Shown here in pieces: positions 1-19,867 of a stretch of DNA of 64,000 nt. The DNA comes from Sternotherus odoratus (Eukaryota; Chordata; Testudines; Kinosternidae): assembly GCA_032164245.1 (NCBI GenBank), contig JAVMKO010000003.1, forward strand, positions 45,882,890 through 45,946,889, written 5' to 3'. A program made the translations under genes and the position numbers. The notes under the pieces are model-generated. The model saw only the letters and a program-made list of their open reading frames with translations, had not been told where the DNA came from and made no database searches. How positions within the stretch are numbered: the stretch's first letter is position 1; each line of letters opens with the position of its first letter.

Positions 1-190
1 GGGGGGGGGGGAGAAAGGGCGGCTCACGCTGCTCTTGCTGCCACCAGCTGTCATCTGGCGGGGGGGGGAGTGCCAGCTGGGCTGGGGGGGCCCCCATCCG
101 CTGTCGGCTGGGCTGGGGGGGGGGCGGCTGAGCTTGGGGGGGCCCAAACTATCAGAGTAGGGGGCCCCCAAATTTCTGTCGCCAGCCCTG
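1..190 (+). mobile_element. hAT-like GC-rich element, right end, cut by window edge
   Basis: The stretch is G-rich and ends in CTGTCGCCAGCCCTG at 176-190. The same right terminus closes the complete copies at 45276-45956 and 58780-59693. The left half lies outside the window, so its target duplication cannot be checked. Confidence 0.7.
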
Positions 191-850
191 TTCTTCCCCC
201 ATACCCTGTGCAATCTGCTCAGAGATGTCTATGTTTCTGTGGCTGCATCGGAGCTGTGCTTGCACAGTCTCCTCTCCCCATAGACTAAGATCCACCACCT
301 CTTGTGTACTCCAGGCTACAGCACGTTTAAATTGTGGAGCTTCCATGATCAGTTGTGCAGGCGAGCTTGTGGAAATTTAAAAGTTCCAGTCCTTTAGCAG
401 AGAGGTGTTTCTGTGCACCTGGCTGCTGTGCAGTGGAGTTGAAAAGGTTTACCAGAGTGGTCACCGAGGAGCATTGTGGGACACTTCCCGGATGCCAGTT
501 AGGTCGACATAAGCAATGCAGTGTTTATACTGCTTCTAAGTCGACCTAACATCATCAAATTAAGGACTACACCTTTTCTGAAGGTGGACTAATTAATTCA
601 ATGTAACAGGCAAGTTACTGCGGTGGGACCTGGTAGTGTAAGTACAGATGTTATTGACTGGACATAAGCTGCCTTAAGTGGACGTAACTTCATAGCGTCA
701 CTAGGCCACAGTGAGGAGAAGGACTGAGGAATCGGATCAGAAGGCAATATACTCCGGTTTGTGCTGAAGTAGAGAAGTGCAAATTTTGTTTTGAAAATAT
801 GATAGTTATGTGACAACATAGTGACAACAGGGCTGTCTGAGGAACAATCA
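191..850 (-). mobile_element. Degenerate PIF/Harbinger fragment with Myb/SANT remnant
   Basis: On the minus strand, 346 down to about 195 encodes a Myb/SANT-like DNA-binding segment (KRAVAWSTQEVVDLSLWGEE). It matches the second gene of the nearly intact Harbinger at 39388-43543 (RKRAPAWSTREVLDLIAIWGEE). The GTCGAC-containing sequence at 500-550 and the TAGTGTAAG stretch near 633 resemble Harbinger subterminal sequence elsewhere in the window. There is no long open frame, so this is a relic. Confidence 0.6.
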
Positions 851-859
851 TAGGTGTGT

Positions 860-1530
860 GCTACGTGTGCTCCTCCCCCATTGTTCCCCTCCCCCGCAGC
901 CTCAGCACGCCACCCGAGCAGCACACTGGGGGGAGGGGCTCCAGGCCAGACACACAGCGCATTCCACGGGACCATCGCAGTAGCGTATCTGGCTATGAGC
1001 GGCAACATGGTGAGGGGGCTGGGGCCAGGCAGGGGGGTTGGATAAGGGCCAGAGGGTCTCAGGGGGCAGTCAGGGGATGGGCAATGGGGGCGTTGGATAG
1101 GGTCTGGGAGTCCCAGGGGGCCTGTCAGGGAGCAGGGGTGTGGCTAGGGGTTGGGGCAATCAGGGGACAGGGAGGCGGGGTCCTGGGGGATGGTTAGGGG
1201 CAGGGGGTCTCTTGGGATAGTCAGGGGACAAGGAGCTTAGATAGGGGGTGGGGTCCCAGGGGCGGTTGGTTGGGAGGGGTCTAGGGAGGGGGCAGTCAGG
1301 GGACAAAGAGCAGAGGGGCTTAGATAGGGGGTGGAGTCTGGGGGGGCAGTTAGTGTGTGGGGCCTCAGAGGGGGCAATCAGGGGAAAAGGAGCAGGGGGA
1401 GTTGGATGGGTCGGGGGCAGGAAGTGGGTGGGGGTTGGATGGGGGCAGGGCCACGCTGTTTGGGGAGACACGGCCTCCCCTGGGTGCACACCCTAATGGA
1501 ATGGGCTGCACACAGCGATGGGAACAAGGG
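860..1530. repeat. GC-rich minisatellite-bearing repeat (probable hAT interior)
   Basis: Irregular units built from GGGGCAGTCAGGGGACAAGG and TTGGATAGGGGGTGGGGTC recur between about 1030 and 1470. The block ends in GGTGCACACCCTAATGGAAT. A second copy of the block, with the same tail, lies at 21780-22410. The reverse complement of the unit occurs inside the hAT at 4240-4725, so the parent is probably that hAT family. The long G-rich open frames here are composition artefacts. Confidence 0.65.
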
Positions 1531-1789
1531 TAGAGTTTCTAATAGCTTGCATGCATAACTATTGTAAATACCCCTGTCAATGTTTTACAGTGTTTTGCAC
1601 ACGCTACGTTCTTGTTTACTGTAGGCCCTACAATTTCTGATCTGGTAGGGAAAGACCCAAGCTAAGAACAAAGCAACAGCGTCCCTCAGGGCTCGGCAGA
1701 GGGCAGCCCCGCCGCTGAATTCTGTGCAGCGCTTCTCCAAATGAGACACACCCGGCTCTCTGCCCATTGAACAGAGACACACACACACA

Positions 1790-2372
1790 CAAACCCCGGG
1801 ACGGGACGCGGCGCGGCGGGCGGGCGGGCGGGCGGGCGGGCGCTGCCCAACCATCGCAGCTCGCTCGCTCCCCCCGGGGCAGGCGACCCCCCCAGCTACC
1901 CCGGGGCCTCAGGCTGGGAACTCGACACGCGGCAGCTACAAAGACCAGCCACTGACGTCACTTGCGCCCAGTAGCGCAGCCCCTGCGGGGGGGGCGGGGC
2001 TCGGCTCGACTCCCTCCCCGGGGCCGCACGCAGGCCGGGCGGGGCACGTGACTCGCAGCCTCGCCCATTCCGCGGCGGGGGAGACCGCGCTCCCTTCAGT
2101 CCTCCAGTGCAGACGAGACGCGTTCGCTGCGCCTCTGCCGCCGCATGGTGCCTGCTTCCCGCTGCGCCCTCTCGTTGTCGGCGACCTTCCAGGGGCGGGG
2201 TCAGGAGGCCGCGAAGATGGCGGTGCCCAGAGGGCGCGTGGAGCGCCGGGTCCGCGGTTCACTCGTCATCTGACCCCGGGGACCTCCCCCCCCCCCCACT
2301 CCGCGGCGTCACTGCGGGGAAGCTCCACCCCCCCTCCCCCGCCGTTGATCCCGACGTCTCAGCGCCGCCCCC
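1790..2372 (+). promoter_or_regulatory. MTO1: CpG-island promoter and 5' leader of MTO1
   Basis: The stretch is dense in CpG and has no TATA box. Visible motifs are a perfect CRE (TGACGTCA, 1953-1960), a GC box (GGGGCGGGGC, 1991-2000), an E-box (CACGTG, 2045-2050) and a YY1-type AAGATGGCGG at 2214-2223. YY1 sites of this form usually sit just downstream of the start site of housekeeping genes, so transcription probably starts shortly before 2214. The exact start site is inferred. Confidence 0.7.
2217..2273 (+). promoter_or_regulatory. Possible upstream ORF of MTO1 (18 codons)
   Basis: An ATG inside the YY1-type motif has a strong Kozak context (A at -3, G at +4). It opens an 18-codon frame ending in TGA at 2271-2273, before the MTO1 start. 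The MTO1 ATG itself has a weak context (C at -3, T at +4). If transcription starts upstream of 2217, this ORF would dampen MTO1 translation. Whether it is in the mRNA is not known from sequence. Confidence 0.35.
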
Positions 2373-12376
<10,004 letters not shown>

Positions 12377-14124
12377 GGAGGAACCAGAAAATGGCTTTTT
12401 CACGAAGGAGGGCACAGTCATTAGACAGTACACCGCTGGTACTACAATAGGTTCTACGCCTAAAGCCAAGAACCGTTGTAGCTGTTTTCAGATTAAACTG
12501 ATGACATAAGCCATAGAAGTCAGCATACCCATGAACTTGTGTAGAGTCACCAGAAGTCTAAATAGCTCATCAGTGTGTCGTGCTCCTCTTGAGTTAAAAT
12601 CAAATGATGATGGGGATATCAGTCAGTCAAGCACCTATTAAAAAGCATTGCTGAAAAAACATCCCTTCTACCAAAGGTGTTGACTAAGGAGGAACGTGTC
12701 GCCCCATTGTGCAGTGAACAGTATGAGATGCTAGTGAGAACTAGAAAACCAAGAGCCCAGTAACGCTCTGATTATTGTCTTCAGTAGGACTTGGATTTGT
12801 CCCCTACTCCGCAGTGCCTGGCGCTGCCTTTGTTGTTTTAATATGTTTTCAGCCAGCTGGAAACATTCCTGGTTATGGAAAGAATTTACAAATACCTGCC
12901 TTCTGGTAACTCTTTAATGGGCCGAGAGTAATGTTCAGATACAACACATCAGCACATCAAATTTTTAAATTAACTTTGGTAGGTAACTCAATTGGGAGGG
13001 CCGGCTTCCAATCGTATCATGAAGAAAAGTTAACTTTCAATTTAGATGAACCTTTAGGGTCACTTCTTTATTTATTTATTTTCCAGAAGCTATTAGCTCA
13101 TGCCCAGCATATCAAGTGAGAAATGGTTACCCCCCAGAAACCAGTAGGATGGGAAGAGTTAATGTTTAGTTGTACTTGATTAATTATTATTACTAAGAAA
13201 AGTGCAGAATGGCACCTTCACTCAACAAACCTGCTCATTTTCCTGACAAAAATAAGCGCTCTACCCTTGTTAGCCCTGCAGAGTCAACAGACCTAAGGCT
13301 GTGGGACCTGAACTCTGTTTCTTCTTACGCATCATCGATCGAGTTGTGTATTAATTTCCTGTCGGTTACACCTGTACAACCCAGCGAGACAATGACTTTG
13401 CATGGACATCACTGAAGGACTGATTTGCCTTTTAATAGTGCTGGGTAGGCAGGAGAAAGAAAGATTCCCAGCTTTACTCTGCCTCTAGGTTGAGTTTGCA
13501 GGGCTGGCATTTAGGAGAAAAAACATCTTTTTACTTTGTAACTTTGAGACAAACACACAATCCCCAATGCCATTTTTGCAGGCATCTGTCAGAGCAGAAC
13601 TACATTTCTAGGCCACATGTGGAGTGACTGCTCTTTTATCTGTGCCTGGCTTCTTGGGAACTGAGTGGAGTTGCCAGTCCTCTGTCATGAGCCCGAATTT
13701 ACTGATGCCAAAACAGTAGCACAAATGTGTCTTTTGGCCTGTTTGAAAACAGAGGTAGATCACTTATTGCAAAAGCCAAGTGCTGGGAATGGAAAGTATA
13801 TTTATAATGTTGTCTTGGGCGATTGCAATTAGTTTTAGCATGCGACATCACACACTTCTAATGGATAAACATAGCTTAAAATGCCCATTATCCATGAAAC
13901 ATAATGCAGAATTAATAATGCTACAGAGAACCACGTGAGAGGGACTGAACGTAAACAATGGTTTCCTGTATTCCAGTCCAGTTAGTTGTTTTACCATATG
14001 AGTCTTGGAAGGACATAAATATTATCTAACAATAAAACGTTAGCACTGGTATATATTCCATGGTGGAACTGACCTTGCAGGATGTTTCTGGCTATAGGCC
14101 TTTCTCTTTTCCTCTTCCCTTCAC
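12377..14124 (+). other. Probable MTO1 3' UTR and flank, no repeat recognised
   Basis: Follows the MTO1 stop directly. Single-copy-looking AT-rich sequence. Candidate poly(A) signals are ATTAAA at 12637-12642 and AATAAA at 14031-14036. I cannot tell which is used. No further coding exon seen. Confidence 0.5.
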
Positions 14125-14136
14125 ATTAAAAAGATT

Positions 14137-14229
14137 CAGAGAGGTAGCCGTGTTAGTCTGGAATAGCAGAGGTAACAAAGTCCTGTGGCACCTTTAGTCT
14201 TTAAGGTGCCACAGGACTTTGTTACCTCT
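14137..14229. mobile_element. Short Penelope-type fold-back insertion
   Basis: 93 bp running from CAGAGAGGTAGCCGTGTTAG to a centre where TTTAGTCTTTAAGGTGCCAC folds back on the first arm. ATTAAAAAGATT flanks both sides exactly (14125-14136, 14230-14241), a perfect 12-bp duplication. Confidence 0.8.
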
Positions 14230-14639
14230 ATTAAAAAGATTGTGCCTTTTCCAAAAGAAAAATTTGCTTAAACTTCAGGAAGTATCATAGTAATTGATTA
14301 GCAGCCCTTGGCATTAACCAGGCTGGCTGTGCCTGTGGGAATGGGGAGAAGTCTGAAATGGCATTTCCTTTCCAGTAGGAAAGCAGTGAGTGAGCAGGCT
14401 TGCCTAACTGTCCCTGGTATCCGTATTCTGTCGGTGTTTGGGAGGAGACGCTGTACCTCCCTTAAAAGCCGAGATTGACATTTCCTTCAAATTTACTGTA
14501 GTTTTTAAAAACATTAAATGTGAGCAAATGCAAACAACCATATGAAAAAGCAAATAGTGCAGCGTTGTCTGGCCCAGTGGTTTGTACAAGGTTTATAAGG
14601 GTACAGAACCCATGGCAGATTGAGACTGTGTGTATTACT

Positions 14640-14775
14640 TACCCTGTAAACTGTTCAGGGTCGGGACTGTCTCTCACTATATGTATAGTGATGTATAGCC
14701 CCGTAGGGTCACAATCTTTGTTGGCATCTCTAGGTCCTATAGTAATACAAAGTAATAATGTGTAATAAATAATAA
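14640..14775 (+). repeat. Amniote interspersed repeat tail
   Basis: The order GTTCAGGGTCGGGACTGTCT, GATGTATAGCCCCGTAGGGT, CTCTAGGTCCTATAGTAATA, then an AATAATAAATAATAA tail also appears at 49105-49200 and 60860-60970. I recognise the family as a widespread LINE/SINE 3' tail of amniotes but cannot name it. Confidence 0.5.
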
Positions 14776-14789
14776 ACTTTTATTCTATA

Positions 14790-15650
14790 CTAGCGAAAAT
14801 ACCCAGCGTTGCTCGGGTCCATCGGAGGTGGGGAGGGGCAGAGAGCTGAGCGAGTGCAGGGTCCGTTGGAGGCGGCAGAGAGCAAACCTGACACCCCCAC
14901 CTCACCCCCCCGACCAAACCCGACATCCCCACCTCACTTACCCCTCAACCAACCCTGACTCACATTTTCACCCCCCACCCAAACCCAACACCCCCACATC
15001 ACCCCCCCTAACACCCACACCTCACCCCCCGTAGACCAAACCTGACACACCCACCTCACTTCCCCCCCAACCAAACCCGACACCCCTGCCTACCACCACA
15101 AACCTGACACCCACACCTCACTTACCCCTTGACCAACCCCGACCCCCCTCCTCACCCCCCCAAACAAACCCAACCCCCCCACCAAACCCAACACCCACAC
15201 CTCACCCACCCCGACACCTTCCCACCCCCCCAGACCAAACCCAACACCCCCAGCTCACTTACCCCCCGACCAAACCCATCACCCCCCGACCAAACCCGAC
15301 ACCCCTACCTCACTTACCCTCTGACCAAACCCAACTCGGGTCCGTCGGAGGTGGGGAGGGGGCAGAGAGCTGAGCGAGTGTGGGGTCCGTTGGAGGGGGT
15401 ACTATGACATCATAACTATGTCACAGAGAACAGCAGCTGCCCAGCTGATGTGATTGGCCTTTAAATAATTTCACCCCTGGGGGGGGCATCAGAGGTGAGA
15501 TTTGAAAAAATTTCGACTCAGCCTGATTAGGACCCTAAGACTTATAACTGTACCAAATTTCAAGGCTCTAGCTCAAACGGTGTGGAAGGAGTAAGTGCAC
15601 GTACATACACGCACGCATACACCATTTGACTTTTATATATATATAGATTA
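14790..15650 (+). repeat. Interspersed element with internal pyrimidine-rich minisatellite
   Basis: Starts at TATACTAGCGAAAATACCCA and ends in a GACTTTTATATATATATAGA tail of the sort seen at the 3' end of RTE-type LINEs. Between about 14885 and 15335 are degenerate units of roughly 35 bp built on CACCTCACTTACCCCCCGAC. The array is flanked by a direct repeat (TCGGAGGTGGGGAGG..GCAGAGAGCTGAGCGAGTG near 14823 and 15345). Family assignment is uncertain. Confidence 0.6.
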
Positions 15651-15703
15651 TTGCAGCCGCAGTTGGTGAGCATAGGCCAGTGTGGCCTGGATATCTTTCA
15701 TAA

Positions 15704-16329
15704 TAGGGGTGGGCAAACTACAGCCAGGGGGCCACATCTGACCCTCGAGCTGGTTTAAACTGGCCTTCGAGCTCTTGAGGAGGAGTGGAGTCTGGGCCTT
15801 GCCCTGCTCCCACACTTCAGGCAGGGAGCGGGGTTGGAGGCCACTCTTCATATGGGTGCCGAGGCTCCTGGAAGCATGTCCTTCCCCCCCACACACACAC
15901 ACACCTTCCGACTCCTACACTGAGGGGCAGCCAGGGGGACCTACCCACTGCCCCTGCCCCAAGCGCCACCTCCGCAGCTCCCATTGGCTGGTAATTGCGG
16001 CTAATGGGAGCTGCAGAAGTGATGCCTGCAGACGGGGCACTGCACAACGTCACCTGGCCGCACCTCCGCAAAGCAGCCTGTTTCCAGGAGCTGCTTCAGT
16101 TAAGTGCCACCCAGAGCCTGCATCCCTGACCACCCCCTTGCCCCAACCCTCCTGCTCCAGGCCAGAGGCTACTCCTGCGCCCTGAACTCGTTTCTGGACC
16201 CACCCCAGAGCCCACAGCCAGAGCCCTCACCTTCTGCACCCCAATTCCAATTTCATGAGCATTCATGGCCCACCATATAATTTCCATACCAAGATGTGAC
16301 CCTCAGGCCAAAAAGTTTGCCCACCCCTG
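15704..16329. mobile_element. hAT non-autonomous element
   Basis: Termini TAGGGGTGGGCAAACTACAG and AAAGTTTGCCCACCCCTG are inverted repeats. The expected first C is T here. The flanks TTTCATAA (15696-15703) and CTTTATAA (16330-16337) agree at 6 of 8 bases. Same family as the element at 4240-4725. Confidence 0.85.
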
Positions 16330-16352
16330 CTTTATAAAGACTAGAAGTCAGT

Positions 16353-16430
16353 GGTTAGGGCACTAGTCTGGGACTCTGACACTAAGCTGGAGGGAAGAGT
16401 TGCTCCAGAGCAGGGCTGACTCCCCTGGCT
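16353..16430 (+). mobile_element. tRNA-derived SINE fragment
   Basis: AGTGGTTAGGGCACTAGTCTGGGACTCTG is split here as a box-A-like AGTGGTTAGGGCACTAGTCT followed by GGGACTCTG. It matches the head of the turtle-type tRNA SINEs at 61024 and 62085. Box B is not preserved. Confidence 0.45.
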
Positions 16431-16721
16431 AAAACTACTGGTGCCTGGCAGAATGGCCTGTCTAAGGACAGGCCCTAAGCCATGGAACTTCTCTGCCAAT
16501 TGCACTAAGGGAGTATCAGGAAGGCTGTGGAAGACACAAGCAATAAAATTGAGCCTGCAAAGGCCAGATTTTTTTAAAATAATTTTTAGCATGTAAACAG
16601 CATACAACTACTATGGTGACTAGCAAATCAGAGAGAGAGAGCGCAAAACAGTGCTGAAGCTATATAGCTCCATGGTATTTAAATAGTAGCTGTGCCAATT
16701 CAGCACTTCTATAGTATCATT

Positions 16722-17798
16722 GACAGGTTCAAGAACAGCAGCCATGTTAGTCTGTATCCGTAAAGAAAGTGAGGAATACTTGTAGCACCTTAGAGACTAA
16801 CTAGTTTATTTCAGCATAAGCTTTCGTGGGCTATAGCTCACTTCATCGGATGCATAGAATGGAACAGAAGGAAGATGCATTTATGCCCACAGAAAGAAAG
16901 AAAAATTTAAAAAAATGTACATTAGCATACCAATTCTAAGAGGGCTGTTAAGCCTCTCCAACACATCATCAAAGACCTACACCCTATCCTGAAAGATGAT
17001 CCCACACTCTCACAGATCTTGGGAGACAGACCAGTCCTCGCTTACAGAAGCCCCCCCAACCTGAAACAAATACTCACCAGCAACCGCACACCACACAACA
17101 AAAACACTAACCCAGGTACCTATCCTTGTAACAAAGCCCGATGCCAACTCTGTTCTCATATCCATTCAACTGACACCAACATAGGACCTAATCACATCAG
17201 CCACACCATCAGAGGCTCATTCACCTGCACATCGAGCAATGTGATATATGCCATCATGTGCCAGCAATGCCCCTCTGCTATATACATTGGCCAAACCGGC
17301 CAGTCTCTGCGCAAAAGAATAAATGGACACAAATCTGACATCAGGAATCATAACATTCAAAAACCAGTAGGAGAACACTTCAATCTTCCTGACCATTCCA
17401 TTAAAGATTTGATGGTTTCAGTTTTGAAACAGAAAAACTTCCAAAACAGGCTCCAACGAAAAATTGAGGAACTGGAATTAATTTTCAAATTGGACACAAT
17501 TAACCAGGGACTAAATAGGACTTCCGAATGGTTCGGTCATTACAGTAATTGATTGCATTTCCTGAGTTAATTTCACTGACAACAGAAATCCATTTCAAAA
17601 GGTGTTTTTTTTCTCCTAGTGATAATGGACCATCTACATTTAACAGCCCTCTTTTTTTTTCTTTTTCTTTCTGTGTGTATAAATGCATTTTACTTATTCC
17701 ATTCTATGCATCTGATGAAGTGGGCTATAGCCCACAAAAGCTTATGCTGAAATAAACTGGTTAGTCTCTAAGGTGCTACAAAAATTCCTCGCTTTCTT
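16722..17798 (+). mobile_element. Penelope-like element (PLE) with inverted terminal sequences
   Basis: Both ends carry one sequence in opposite orientation (GACTAACTAGTTTATTTCAG near 16795 against CTGAAATAAACTGGTTAGTC near 17747). Between them is a GIY-YIG endonuclease frame. TATAGTATCATT flanks both sides exactly (16710-16721 and 17799-17810), a 12-bp target duplication. Each terminus contains a hammerhead-ribozyme-like fold. It is 5'-truncated: the reverse transcriptase domain is missing. Confidence 0.88.
16926..17552 (+). pseudogene. Penelope-like endonuclease, C-terminal part (GIY-YIG)
   Basis: The open frame starts after TAG at 16923-16925 with no initiator, so it is the tail of a longer polyprotein. 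From the TTG at 17019 the frame gives 177 residues. It has the two halves of the GIY-YIG core, VIYAIM (75-80) and IYIGQTG (88-94), then LRKRINGHKSD (97-107) and the likely catalytic Glu in VGEHFN (117-122). A Cys cluster upstream (C37, C42, C45) is typical of PLE. This domain nicks target DNA for PLE retroposition. The reading frame is intact, but the polymerase is absent, so it is not autonomous. Confidence 0.85.
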
Positions 17799-17894
17799 TA
17801 TAGTATCATTAGTTCCCATTGTGAAGGGTGCTGTAAAAGAAACTTTGAAGCTAGAGACGTTAGCCAAGATTTCCAATGGTCACTAGTGATTTAG

Positions 17895-17992
17895 AGTCCT
17901 GTGGCACCTTAAAGACTAACAAAAATAACTTTAAGGTCCCACAGGACTCTTTGTCGCTTCTGCAAATCCAGACTAACAGGTCTACCTCTCTG
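17895..17992. mobile_element. Short Penelope-type fold-back insertion
   Basis: 98 bp from AGTCCTGTGGCACCTTAAAG to CTAACAGGTCTACCTCTCTG. The two arms pair around AACAAAAATAACTTTAAGG. ACTAGTGATTTAG flanks both sides (17882-17894 and 17993-18005), a perfect 13-bp duplication. Confidence 0.8.
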
Positions 17993-18005
17993 ACTAGTGA
18001 TTTAG

Positions 18006-19352
18006 TTGCCGAACATGCTAGAAATTATACATACAGAGCCTTTTGGCCCAGCTGTATGCTTGGGGGTTAGTTTGCTCTGGAAGTTATATAAGCCAGCAGA
18101 AAGCGAAGATGCTATTCCCCATTCCACGTTTTAGACACACATGGCCAGCAAATGCAGTCTCGCTGCAAGGTCCTGGCCACCCTTTGTTCTGCAGTAATAC
18201 CCTGTAAGCAAAACTCTGAGCTGTGCCACAGGGTGGAGCTGAATAACCAAGTTGCTGCTGGAAAAATAGTTCCAAAGTCTTACTCAGCGTTTGTCCAGTG
18301 ATTCCTGGTGTAACGAACAGCAGCTGTGTAGGGAACCAAACTTGACTGGGAACAAATTCCAACCCAGAACGTGCAAAAACAACCCCCCTCACCTGTTTCT
18401 CATGGTGCACTTAATGTGAGACCATGTAAAATTGATTAACTTTTTGACATTATTTTAAACGTCACCCTCCTATGGGCTTGCTATGAAAACTTTTAAAAAA
18501 AAATTATTATAAGCAGCGACTGGAGTCTGTCAAAATGGATTATTTGGAAATATTTTAATAATTAAAGCCCGAGAGTTAAAACCAGGAATTGGGTAACATC
18601 AGCTGACAGCTATTCAGCTATGTGGATGGGAAAACCAAGCTCATTCCAGCAAGACTTCTAGGCATTGATTAGTTTGTTTAAGGCAGCAGTGGAAGTGATG
18701 GTGAGGCACAAGGATGGAAAGATCCTTCAGAAAGCAATTGCTGGCCTTTTGAGACTGCAGCTTAGCCAAGCCACACGCTTTGTGTTACTCCTTTTGCCTC
18801 CCGTATGTAGTGGAAGATTAGCTACTGGGCCCATGGGACCCGATGCCCAGGGGCCAGGGCTAACTGATCCCCCACATCTCAGCAGCAGGTGGGACACGCC
18901 TCCACCTCCCAAGCAACTCCGAATCCTGGCAGAAGCCACAGCATGGAGGGGAAAAAAACCCAGCGCCCGGCCCCACTCTCCAAAAGCTGGGGTGAGAGAA
19001 GCCCCAGTGCCCCGACCCTGGTTCTCCACAGACGCATGGGCGAGGGGGAAGCAGGGGGACACCCCCCCACACGGTTCCCTGCTGCCACCTTGGGACTGGA
19101 GGAGCTCTCACTCCCTGCTGCAGCCCCAGGCCTGGGGACAGAAAGGAGCAAAAAGGGATTGTGAGGTTGTGGGGGGCTGCAATGGGAGGGGGGGGGGGTG
19201 GACCTGGGTGGAACAGGGTCAAGCCAGAGGAAGGGGTGGAAGGTGGGGGGCAGTCCCACCCTCCCCCCACTTGCTCTGTCCCACAGTTTCAGGAAACCTT
19301 AGCTGCCTCTGCCTGCATGGTGAAGGCAAGTGTCACAGCCCTCTTACGTGTC
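18006..19352. other. No gene recognised; GC-rich second half
   Basis: 18006-18820 looks single-copy and unremarkable. 18820-19300 is G/C-rich and supports long overlapping frames on both strands, including 323 codons on plus. These have no recognisable domain, are low in complexity and run into the MITE at 19356. I take them as composition artefacts. Confidence 0.5.
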
Positions 19353-19355
19353 TAA

Positions 19356-19633
19356 GGGCTGGTCCTCACTGGGGGGGGGGTGGGGGGGGTGAATCGACTG
19401 CAGATACGCAACTTCAGCTACGTATCTGCAGACGACTTACCGTCCGTCCTTATGGCGGCGGCAGTCGGTGGCGCGCTCCCCCGTCGACTCCAGCTTGTGC
19501 CTCCCGGCAAGCTGGAGTTCCGGAGTCGACGGGGGCGCCGCGAGCGATCGATTTATCATGTCTTCATAAGAGAAATCGATCGCCAGAAGATCGATCGCTA
19601 CCCGCCAATCCGGTGGATAGTGAAGACATACCC
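19356..19633. mobile_element. Harbinger-type MITE with TAA duplication
   Basis: Termini GGGCTGGTCCTCACT and AGTGAAGACATACCC are inverted repeats, flanked by TAA on both sides (19353-19355, 19634-19636), as expected for PIF/Harbinger. An internal inverted pair surrounds CGATCGATTTATCATG. A related copy is at 49417-49700. Confidence 0.85.
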
Positions 19634-19867
19634 TAAGCATGAGAGGCAAGCGAGGGAGGAAATGAAGGGATGAGAAGCTGCAGCCCAGACGCACACAATG
19701 AGACATGGACAAAGTGAAGAGAGAAAGCAGCGTCCTTTTATCACCTACTAACAGTGTCAGCTTTTTGCTCAAGGAAGCAGAACCGTATATCACCCCCTCC
19801 CCCATCTCCACAGGGCTCCAGCCACCATTCAACGCTGGACCTGTTTGGAGTGAGATTTTTCTGTCTA

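Noticed and set aside
14885..15335. CRISPR array
   Set aside because: Units are degenerate and directly abutting with no regular spacers, in a vertebrate genome. It is a minisatellite.
18665..19636. 323-codon plus-strand frame
   Set aside because: Low-complexity GC-rich translation, overlapping frames on both strands, no domain, and its end lies inside a MITE terminus.
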